Of a DNA stretch of 64,000 bases, positions 45,400-56,023 are shown piece after piece. The notes below the pieces were generated by a model. The model worked only from the letters and a program-made list of their open reading frames with translations. It was not told the DNA's origin and did not search any database. Positions within the stretch are counted from its first letter, which is position 1; the number at the start of each line of letters is the position of its first letter. Origin of the DNA: Mesostigma viride (Eukaryota; Streptophyta; Mesostigmatophyceae; Mesostigmatales; Mesostigmataceae); the NCBI GenBank assembly GCA_009746045.1, contig RPFO01000022.1, positions 993,899 to 1,057,898 on the forward strand, read 5' to 3'. The position numbers and the translations under genes are program-made.

Positions 45400-46275
45400 C
45401 ATGGCCCCCCCATTCGCCTTGGCTCGATCCAGCCACTACTCGGTGGCGCTCCGGCACCAGCTATATTTGCCCCGCAGCCTCTTGTTCCGGCCGGGCGGCC
45501 TTGTGGTAGCTGTGGGCAGCCGCTGGATCCCACGGGGACTCACTACCTTGCCTAGCTGCATGGGGGGCCAACAGAATCAGAATTGGTATTTGTATTTGCA
45601 CACTGTCCTCCTGACGGTGGTGCTCGCCATGATTCGGTCGGTTTTCCCCCACGCGAACATCCGGTCCGAGGATGCGGATGGCGCTGCCTTCTATTCCCCC
45701 AACCACCGGCCTGACATCGTGGTGCTGGACTTTGAGGGGGGTGGCCGGCATCTGCTTATTGACGTTTCGGTGGCGCGGCCCTTGGCTCTTAGCCACGTGG
45801 CTGGGGCCTCCCTCACGGCAGGTTACACGGCGGACCGGGCGGAGCGGGCCAAGCTCCTGTCCTACGGCGACGTCGGGCACCATCGTGTGCATGGTGCCCT
45901 TTGTCCTGGAGGAGTTTGGGGCCATGGGGCCCCTGACCTCCGCCTTCTTCAAGGAGTGTTGCCGGCTCCGGGAGGACCGGCTGGACCTGGAGGGCCAGCG
46001 GGCCCCATGGTCGGCGCGGACCTGGACGTCATATTGGCGTCAGCGCTTGTCGGTGGCGCTGACTCGGGCCATGGCTGACATCATGCTCCGCCGTACGCGG
46101 GCTGATTTTGCGGTGCAGCAGGGCTATTTTAGGTTCCTCCCGTTAGGCGTTTCCATTGGTCTTATCGTAGTATAGAGCTTTGACATGGCTCTGTATATAG
46201 GTTTATAGCTGGGCGTTTGCTTTGGTTTGAGTGATTTCACTCTGCTGTAAGTAATTATATTTTTAATATATATCA
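45400..46275 (+). mobile_element. REL-type LINE 3' fragment, second copy
   Basis: 45478-46275 nearly matches 39030-39805, including the endonuclease motifs HRPDIVVLD and LLIDVSV, the 3' UTR and the ATTTTTAATATATAT end. It extends ~75 bp further upstream (FALARSSHYSVALRHQL). A four-base insertion near 45890 (GTGTGCATGGTG for GTGTGGTG) shifts the frame, so the protein is broken. Confidence 0.8.
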
Positions 46276-46464
46276 TCCATGGTGTATAGCTCGAGCCTGC
46301 CGTTATCCCAACGGAGATATGTTACAATTTAATTTAGTTTATAATTTTGTGGTGAGTCATGCGGTGAGTCATGGGTTTTCCATGCAATTAAAATCCCGAC
46401 GTAGGCACAAGTTTGGAATTTGACTGAAAAACTGAGCATAACCAGTTCATAATCCGGAACGACT

Positions 46465-46560
46465 CGAACACGCGGACAAGATAACGGCCGGCTCGAGCTG
46501 CATGCCATGGTCCGGATTCTCCCGATTTCTGGCCTGCACTGGTTCTCTCCTTGATAACCA
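46465..46560 (-). repeat. R200 partial copy, minus strand
   Basis: Reverse complement of the 5' half of R200, from GAACGACTCGAACACGCGGA to CTCTCCTTGAT. A second short piece (GGTGTATAGCTCGAGCCTGC) lies at 46278-46305 in plus orientation. Confidence 0.7.
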
Positions 46561-46852
46561 GTATATAAAACGTATGACCATGTGTTACAGAGCGCATCGC
46601 CTCCTTATGGATATATAATTAATGTACACATGACTGCGTCCTTATGGATATTTTGCGTCATGAGTGGTACGTTGGCAGCAATTATAAATCACATTAAAAA
46701 GAAACTCAACGGCTCCAAGAATGACTCTCGCAATCTTCATGTTGAAAGGCTGAGCTGACTATAATAAGCAGTTACGTGCCATACATGTATCAATGAGACA
46801 TGCAACCAACACAGCTAGGCATAGATGTATCATCTGGTAGGCAAGCAGCATA

Positions 46853-47075
46853 TCAAGGAGACAACCAGCGCAGGCCAGAAATCGGGAGAATCCGGACCAT
46901 GGTAGATCGAGCCTGCCGTTATCTTGTCCGTGTTTTCGAGTCGTTCAGGATGATGAAGATGAATGGCGGGTGATGGAAATGTGTAGCCTTGTGCATTGAA
47001 ATTATGGATGGCTGGCTTACGTGTAGAGCCACTAGATGACCTAGACGGTGGGGCCGGAAACTGGAAACAGCATAT
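46853..47075 (+). repeat. R200 full-length copy
   Basis: Uninterrupted from ATATCAAGGAGACAACCAGC to GGGGCCGGAAACTGGAAACA. It serves as the reference for the copy split by the nested LINEs at 19898-24565, since it crosses the junction GGAAATGTGTAGCCTTGTGC without interruption. Confidence 0.85.
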
Positions 47076-47182
47076 AGTGTAGCGGCAAATGCTGCCGACT
47101 GTCGGTACCTGAAAGCAGGCCTGCGAAATATATCTCAGCGTAGCTTCGGCGTAGCTTCAGCGTACACGCATGCATGCCACAT

Positions 47183-47305
47183 GTCAATGAGACAACCAGC
47201 GTGCTCAAGCCAGAAATCTGGAGAATCCGGACTGGTCATGCACGGTAGACGGCTGAGCCTGCCATTATCTCATCTGCGTAAATGTCGAGTCGTTCATGAT
47301 AATGG
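47183..47305 (+). repeat. R200 diverged partial copy
   Basis: Starts TGTCAATGAGACAACCAGCG and retains CCAGAAATCTGGAGAATCCG and CGAGTCGTTCATGATAATGG, with more substitutions than the neighbouring copy. Confidence 0.65.
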
Positions 47306-47574
47306 ATCTATAGTAGGACTAGCGTTTTGTAGATAGCTTGTAGATGGCTTAGACCAGTAATTAATTAATTAATTAAAATCATAGCTCGATCCGTGGCACT
47401 AAGCGATTTTCCTACGCTTCGTAATTTAAGTATACTTAACTAGATACGCAAAGTAATTAGTAATACAATACTACTAATACGAAAGTATACGGCTTTTACT
47501 ATCTGTATGCGTCAGCGTAGGGTTACGTTTTGGATACTTTAACGTAGCTTTGGCGTACAAATTTACTTTACGTA
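47306..47574. other. AT-rich intergenic DNA
   Basis: Contains TTAA repeats at 47358-47376 and several short GTAT/TACG-rich segments. No coding potential or recognised repeat family was seen. Confidence 0.4.
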
Positions 47575-49620
47575 GGTTTGCCGGGGAGCAGTATGTAACA
47601 CATAGCCCTGAGAAAGGGGCATCTATGGGTTTGTAATACAATCAGGGCCGACAACCTGCAGGACTGTAGGATGTACAACTAATAATCACCTGCTCTGGGT
47701 ACTGCACCAGGTGCACCTGCATGCACCGCCATGATGGTTCATGCCTCCTAAACAAGCGCACATAGGGCGGCTTGCAAGGAGAGGGCCTAGAAGGCCTGCA
47801 TGACATATGGGGTGGAAGGTATATGGCTAGGCTATAGCTGGGGTACACATGGCATCTCAGCAGGGAGTAACTCAGTCCCTGCATAGGCATAGCATGGCTA
47901 AATTCTTACTGCAACATCCATGGGTGGTCCCATTATAGGCATGGCGTAGCTAAATACTGAAGGCATCATCCATGGGGGCCATTATGGGCACATGCACATG
48001 CGTGTGGGCCACATGCTTGGCTAAGCCTGACTAATCTACACTACTGGTATATGTTCCCTAGTCTGAGGTGGCAGGGGGTACGTGCCTCCCAGCCGGCTTG
48101 TGGTCAACGTGGATGACCGCCCCCCTCCAGTATACCGGCTTCCCCCCTAGCTGCGCTCTGCCGGAGCTGAAGGTAGGTCGGCCATAGCTCGCGTCGCCGC
48201 TGTTGCTGGGCCAGGGTCAAGTCGTCGACCAGCGTGAAGCGAGTCTCCGAGAGCTTCTTGCGCCATTTAAGGAACGCCAACTTGTCCGCCATGAACTTAA
48301 AGGTGAGGAGCACAGCTAGGTGCCGGGCCAGCCTTACCCCGCGCGCGGGGGAGGCGGACAGCCGACATCTGCAGCTCACCATGCAGTGAGTTGCATGGTG
48401 GGGGCAAGAATGTCCGGTGCTTAAATGCCGTGAGACTGAGGCTCGTCGAGGTCTCACCTGCCGGCTGGTCGAAGTGCTTGACGATGACATTGTAACTGAG
48501 TGCGCTGGGTGATACATCCGCCTCCTCGCGAAGGTCGAGGGCTTGTTGCTTGAGTTGTGCCGCGATGGTCAGTGGTGGAGGTGCCGGAATGTTGCAAGTC
48601 CGCCCAGGTGGAGGGAATTACATCACTGGCCGGGCCAGCTGGTGCCGACTGGGCAGCGATGTCCTGCACCGCCTGGGCGGTGAGGCCGGCGGTGCATGTC
48701 ATGCAAGCACTCAAGGGCGGTGGTGGTGGCGTAAAGGCGCTGGTCGAGATCGAGGAGCTGGGCTTTGATGTCGGCATGCAGTGGAGGCGGAAATGGCAGT
48801 GGAGGTGGAGGCGGCGGTGGTGGAAAGGCCGGTGAGGGAGTTCAGTAGCCAGCGTGCCGCCCATTGCTGCCACATCGGCGGCAAGGGGGGTCACGTGCTG
48901 CTGAAAGGCTTCCGTAAGGATGGAACGAAGGGTGGGGGCGGAGATGGATGGAGCCCAGATCTCGCATCAGAGCGCATGAGACTTCACTAGGGAGTTGAGA
49001 ATGGTATGCTGGAGTTCGGGGCGGGTGCACCCGAACAGCAGGCTGATGTTGTGCCATGCAGCTGCGGCCGTCCGGGAGGAGGAGGCGATTGTTGTCGTGG
49101 AGATGGAGGCACAGGTCGTAAAGCGAAGCGTAGTCCCCGAAGAAGATGCATGTCATAGCATCGCTCGGAGGCATGTTGGTCCAGTCGTAATCATCGACCT
49201 TGAAAGGCCGGGGCCGAAAGCGCGGTTCTGAGGGGCGTGAAGACCCTCCTGTTTTGTCGGCTGGGCGGGTGCGTTTACCTAGGGTCAGGCGATGCAGATG
49301 GCGAGGCATTATTAAGCCCAGGAGGGTGCGGGGCGACCACCAGTGCACGACTAGCTAGTGTCACCGCTCGGCCTGCATGCCGGACCTGAAGGCGAAGCTG
49401 CAGCCTGGGCTGCAGGCGTATTTTCATGGCCGAGCGCATCCGCCAAACTGCGTTGCGTCGAGGTGCGTTTGCTCGTCATAGATTGCGTAATAGATTCGGA
49501 AAATTGTATCAGCATGCGCGTCTTAGAAAGACGAAGCGATAGTGATATTCACGGCTATATTCGGTGCTCAAACGTGAAAGTTATGAGCTCCGCCGTCAGA
49601 CGGACATGGCTACCTCGTGG
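47575..49620 (-). mobile_element. ORF1-only retroelement (HAL1-like), degraded
   Basis: Same order as the element at 56024-57961 on the minus strand. A 5' UTR containing GTGCTCAAACGTGAAAGTTA and CATGGCTACCTCGTGGC lies near 49570-49620, then a damaged ORF1 (49350-48070), then tail B (48060-47575). No reverse transcriptase or endonuclease segment is present. The terminal hairpin is degraded. It ends ~40 bp from the CCCA/CCAT satellite. Confidence 0.8.
48070..49460 (-). pseudogene. Damaged ORF1 of an ORF1-only element
   Basis: Pieces in several frames match the intact ORF1 at 56465-57811: FRPRPFKVDDYDWTNMPPSD, CIFFGDYASLYDLCLHLHDN, HVTPLAADVAAMGGTLATEL and ETRFTLVDDLTLAQQQRRRE. Numerous small insertions break the frame. 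Confidence 0.85.
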
Positions 49621-49656
49621 CTTGTGATCTTAGACAGGTAGGATTGCGTGTACCCC

Positions 49657-50618
49657 CCCATCCATCCACCCACCCACCCACCCACCCACCCACCCACCCA
49701 CCCACCCACCCACCCACCCACCCACCCACCCACCCACCCACCCACCCACCCACCCACCCACCCACCCACCCACCCACCCACCCACCCACCCACCCACCCA
49801 CCCACCCACCCACCCACCCACCCACCCACCCACCCACCCACCCACCCACCCACCCACCCACCCACCCACCCACCCACCCACCCACCCACCCACCCACCCA
49901 CCCACCCACCCACCCACCCACCCACCCACCCACCCACCCACCCACCCACCCACCCACCCACCCACCCACCCACCCACCCACCCACCCACCCACCCACCCA
50001 CCCACCCACCCACCCACCCACCCACCCACCCACCCACCCACCCACCCACCCACCCACCCACCCACCCACCCACCCACCCACCCACCCACCCACCCACCCA
50101 CCCACCCACCCACCCACCCAGCCATCCATCCATCCTTCCATCCATCCATCCATCCATCCATCCATCCATCCATCCATCCATCCATCCATCCATCCATCCA
50201 TCCATCCATCCATCCATCCATCCATCCATCCATCCATCCATCCATCCATCCATCCATCCATCCATCCATCCATCCATCCATCCATCCATCCATCCATCCA
50301 TCCATCCATCCATCCATCCATCCATCCATCCATCCATCCATCCATCCATCCATCCATCCATCCATCCATCCATCCATCCATCCATCCATCCATCCATCCA
50401 TCCATCCATCCATCCATCCATCCATCCATCCATCCATCCATCCATCCATCCATCCATCCATCCATCCATCCATCCATCCATCCATCCATCCATCCATCCA
50501 TCCATCCATCCATCCATCCATCCATCCATCCATCCATCCATCCATCCATCCATCCATCCATCCATCCATCCATCCATCCATCCATCCATCCATCCATCCA
50601 TCCATCCATCCATCCATC
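49657..50618. repeat. Large CCCA and CCAT tetranucleotide satellite
   Basis: About 455 bp of nearly pure CCCA (49667-50120) followed by about 495 bp of nearly pure CCAT (50122-50618), with one CAGCCAT and one CCTT interruption near the switch. Open frames of 335-348 codons on both strands (THPP, SIHP, DGWM, GGWV repeats) are artefacts of the tetranucleotide. Confidence 0.97.
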
Positions 50619-50665
50619 GGACGTGACTCCCCAACGGGAGCATGCACGAGTTTAATTAGGTAATT
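50619..50665 (+). repeat. LINE 3' terminus following the satellite
   Basis: CGGACGTGACTCCCCAACGGGAGCATGCACGAGTTTAATTA is the A/C-type terminal hairpin and tail, placed directly after the CCAT tract just as in LINE copies 1 and 2, where only 4-5 CCAT units precede it. Confidence 0.8.
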
Positions 50666-50867
50666 ACTTATTTAATGATGATGTCCAGAGATAGATGGAG
50701 GATGATGGGTATGCGCCAATCGCAATGCCGCTAGCTCATGATTACTTGTACACACTAGTTCATCTATAAACTCACTAGATGTACAATAGGAACTGCAAGA
50801 ATGACATGTGCGCACAAGTTTTTGCCTTGATGGCGTGATATCTGCCAGGCATGACAGTCACCTGACA

Positions 50868-51240
50868 ATCAATCACAGTGCATCCGGATTCCAAACCACT
50901 TACTTGCTACCGTACTATATGCACTCAGTGAGAATGTTAAATTACGGATATGAGAGCGGCATGCAACACAACTATGACAATCAATCACAGTGCATCCGGA
51001 TTCCAAACCACTTACTTGCTACCGTACTATATGAACTCAGTGAGAATGCTAAATTACAACTTGTGTTGCATGCCGCTCTCATATCCGTAATTTAACATTG
51101 TCACTGAGTGCATATAGTACAGTAACAAGTAAGTGGTTTGGAATCCGGATGCACTGTGATTGATTGTCGGGTGTTTCTGCTACTATATGCACTCAGTGAG
51201 AATGTTAAATTACGGATATGAGAGCGGCATGCAACACAAC
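50868..51240. repeat. Direct and inverted ~100-bp repeat cluster
   Basis: Unit: CAATCACAGTGCATCCGGAT, TCCAAACCACTTACTTGCTA, TATGCACTCAGTGAGAATGT, AAATTACGGATATGAGAGCG, GCATGCAACACAAC. Direct copies start at 50868 and 50978. An inverted copy covers ~51060-51165, and a direct half copy ~51180-51240. The TGAGAATG...GGCATGCAACA part resembles the REL-type LINE 3' end. Confidence 0.8.
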
Positions 51241-51854
51241 TTACACAAGGAAAGCCCCGAAAAGAGAAAAAAATTATACTGTGTACATGCATGCAATATT
51301 TTCATGTGAGCAAGTAAACCTGCTGTACAAAACTGAAATTTGCACACAAGGAATCTATTATCTTGCGAGTGCCGATACTATTGTGGAGATCGGTGTATGG
51401 ACGTCGACAGCAACACACTTGGAATAAACAATGCACCAATTGACACAGCTTGTGCGGCATGTCAAAGTCCATGCACCATTTTCTTATCTCCACAGTAATG
51501 CAGGTGCTTTGAACCATTTACAGTAGTGCAAGGACCACGTGCGCCCTGCATCTGCCAGAGGCCAAGAAGCCAAGCAGACCAGAGTTGGGCGGGCAACCAG
51601 CAGGCCGCTTACGTACCCTTGAGTATCTTAGTTAATTTTGCATGCCTGAAGTCAAATAAAAGCAAACCCGCCGCTCTATTCCAAGTAATTCGGTTAAGAG
51701 GAGAACTGCCCTTGAAAAGAAATGTCTATTGTCAACTCGTCTTGCTGCTATTGCCCCTTAGTATGGCTGATCAAGAGCAAGCTGGCAGAAGAAGACAAAA
51801 ATGATCGATTCCGACAGACAGCATTAGACAGTCAAGCAACAGCTATTGAAAGCC

Positions 51855-51911
51855 GTCGTGGCTATTTTGCGTGGCGGGAATCGAACTCGGGACCTTTGGT
51901 CGTGGCTATTT
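51855..51911 (-). other. tRNA 3'-arm fragment between 13-bp direct repeats
   Basis: GTCGTGGCTATTT occurs at 51855-51867 and 51899-51911. Between them, on the minus strand, lies GGTCCCGAGTTCGATTCCCG, a typical tRNA T-arm with the TTCGATT loop. The arrangement resembles a retroposed tRNA fragment with its target duplication. Confidence 0.5.
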
Positions 51912-51978
51912 GCAAGTGTACATATCCGAAAGCCCATGCTGTAGGTTGCACAATACTAGACGATATACATAGATAGAT

Positions 51979-52883
51979 ATAGCTGGTTGTCTCCTTGATA
52001 GATCCTGAGCACAGCTGCTGACCAAGTCCAAATTAATGGCCTCGACGAAGCCCGCAGGGCCATGGCGCACATACCCATTATTTAACTCGCGAACAACAGC
52101 AGTGCAGAATACGCCACGAACTCACGGTACAGTCGAGTTCCCAGTTAGCCATCTTGGCCTACCCGGGCATCCCTGGGCGGCTTGCAATCATAATGAGGCG
52201 TTATTTTGTGTTCCTTTTTCCGGCCTGTTGACGCGGCAACATTTGAGAATAGCATTCAGAAGCCACGCCCGCTAAGAAAGCCGATATTTTCCCCTGCTGT
52301 GCCTGGCTTTCGTGCCAGCATGCGCTCTTCGCATAGATTTTATTATTGGAACTTGCCGTTTCCTATCGCTAATTGACAAGCAATTAGTAATTGTAAATTT
52401 GTAATTGCTAGGCTGCTCGGAGTCGTAATTCTGTTGCCCGTCTGCGCGAGGATGGTGCCGGAGAAATAATTTGGATGGCCGATAGCATTAGCAAGCACCC
52501 CAACGTTTTCTTGCCACTTGGCACTGGCTTCCACTGCCAAAGGTAATAATAGGTTTAGGTATGGCACCAGGATGGCACTCTTACAGTGCCCGTCATGTCT
52601 CGTTACTCCAGACGTCCAGACCCACCCACCTCGGCATGGTGCTTGACTGCCTGATGTGCCCGAGGCTCGCAAGTTCCTGAGGAAGGCTGCTGCCACGTCT
52701 GTGGGTTACGATGACACGCGTCACATTTGGTCCTGGCGATTCTTTTTATAAATTGCAGCTGGTGTTGCGAGAATGGTGTGAGCAGGCTTTCCTTGTCAGG
52801 CGAGCCCACCATTCGCGGCGCAACAGACGCAATACCGCTTCCCAAGCGTATCTTGGCGCCGTGTCCGCAACAATCGGTTCGCC
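51979..52883. other. Region upstream of the lectin gene; no gene seen
   Basis: Begins with a short R200 end piece (GGTTGTCTCCTTGAT, ~51983). The rest shows no recognised coding region. The promoter of the downstream lectin-domain gene should lie here, but no element can be named. Confidence 0.3.
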
Positions 52884-54340
<1,457 letters not shown>

Positions 54341-54781
54341 GTAAGTTTGACTCCGGCGCGACGTTGTGCATGTGAGAACATAGGCTTCTTTTAGTTTCTC
54401 TGGACCTGTCTATATGACACAAGTCGTGGCCATGTATTGTGGTGCTGCTAACAGCTTGGCGGGGTCTGCTCGCACAATACTCAAGTCATGCGCATATCAT
54501 GTTATTCCATTCATCGCTTTATGGACACTGAACCTGAACCAAATCATACCCCGAAGGGAGACATTTGCTTCCGCTCATCTGTTGTGTCTGGGCAAAGTAT
54601 GTAAATCCCATCACTGCCTTATTTGTGCTCATGCATGATGCATGGTTTCTCTTCCTGACTGTATCATTCATGGCGCCCACTCACAAGCACCCTTTGATCT
54701 GACCCCGGAAATCTTACACCTGCCATAACCCATATCCGCGCACTGTCCCATGAACCAATATGGGACCTGCTCCGTACCACC

Positions 54782-55900
54782 ATGTCCCTCGGATGGCCTG
54801 CGCTGATGTGCCTCGTGGACGCCAGGCAAGCCGTCTGCCGGTTCGACGCGCCGTCGCCGTATTTCAACATAACCTGCCCGCCGCCATTTGTCAAGGGAAA
54901 CCGCAGCGGCATCTGCACGTACGTCTCAGACGACCCCGTCTCGTGGGCCGAGGGACAGCAGCGCTGCCGCCAGGCGGTCCAGGAGATCCCTGGCTTCATC
55001 GACCTCGCCTGGTTCGAGAGCGATGCAGAGCGGTTGGATCTGTTGGATACCACGGGGGGGGGCGTTGTGGTCTGGACGGCCGCACAGCAAGGGCCACCCA
55101 CGTCAGAGCCGGGCGCGCAGTGGACGTGGACAAGTGGCGCGCCGTGGCCGTTGGAGGACGTTTGGTGCGGCCCAACCCAGACACCTCCACGTAAGTGGTT
55201 GTGGAGTAGTAGTGACCTAAATAGGTATACCTGTTTTACGTATATTTTCTCATGGCTTGTTTGTCCCGATCTCCTGAGGCAATGTGTTTCTCCATGGATC
55301 TGTTGCTTGTTTCCGGGAGAGAGTGTCTGCTGCCAGATTTAAGCTTGAAGAGCACCGAGTCAACGCTAATGTGTGAGTCAGCACTAGGATTGGAAATGCC
55401 GACTGGTTATGAGTCAAACGAGCAGAGCACTAACTTTTCTAGCTGGCCATGCGTCCAGGAATAGTTGTCTAATTAATTCCTGCCTTGGTGGGCGGTTCGG
55501 AAAATGGATATGGCGAAGGGACTATACTGAGTCCGGGCTGGCATAAGAATGGTTGTTGCATGCATGCAATCTAATCACATATTATGATCGACACATAATG
55601 AGATCTGCTGACAGGGAGATACACCCCTACTAGTCTTATGTCAATGAGAGCAAACAGTGACCCGTGCATGATTGCTGGCTTGTCGGATCTCTCACGAGCC
55701 TTCATTGGCACATTTCCCCCCCTTCCTTGCAATGCATCCGACATGCATGTGCAGTTTGCGCCAGGCCTCTTGCCCAAGAACCAAATGATTTTGGCGGGGT
55801 GGATGAAGCGTGCGCGGTGCTCTCACCGACCTACCTCAACGATGTCGTTTGCACCAGGGTACACCGGTTCACATGCCGATGGGCTCCCAAATCCCCTTAA
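54782..55900 (+). CDS. C-type lectin domain, second copy
   Basis: Exons 54782-55190 and 55755-55900, joined in phase 1 (GTAAGT donor, GTGCAG acceptor). Domain order matches the first copy: CPPPFVKGNRSGICTYVSDD, SWAEGQQRCRQAVQ, DLAWFESDAERLDLLD, VVVWTAAQQ, QWTWTSGAPWP, WCGPTQTPP, AQEPNDFGGVDEACAVL and LNDVVCTRVHRFTC, ending with the canonical C-x7-C pair and a stop soon after. EPN is again present. The ATG at 54782 is the first in frame after an in-frame stop at ~54704, but its N-terminus is a poor signal peptide. It may instead be the downstream part of the 52884 gene through an exon not recognised. The shared layout implies tandem duplication. Confidence 0.7.
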
Positions 55901-56023
55901 CAAGTTATGTTCAGGACTGCATGTCTAGTAGCGGCTCAAGCTTCAGAAGTACGTACATGGAATTAATTAGAACTGTCGATGTGAGAACCATGCATTCCCT
56001 GGGCGCAAGCTGGCCGCTGTCAT

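Noticed and set aside
49597-50663. Open frames of 335-348 codons on both strands (THPP, SIHP, DGWM, GGWV repeats)
   Set aside because: They are produced by the CCCA/CCAT tetranucleotide, which contains no stop in most frames. There are no non-repeat domains.
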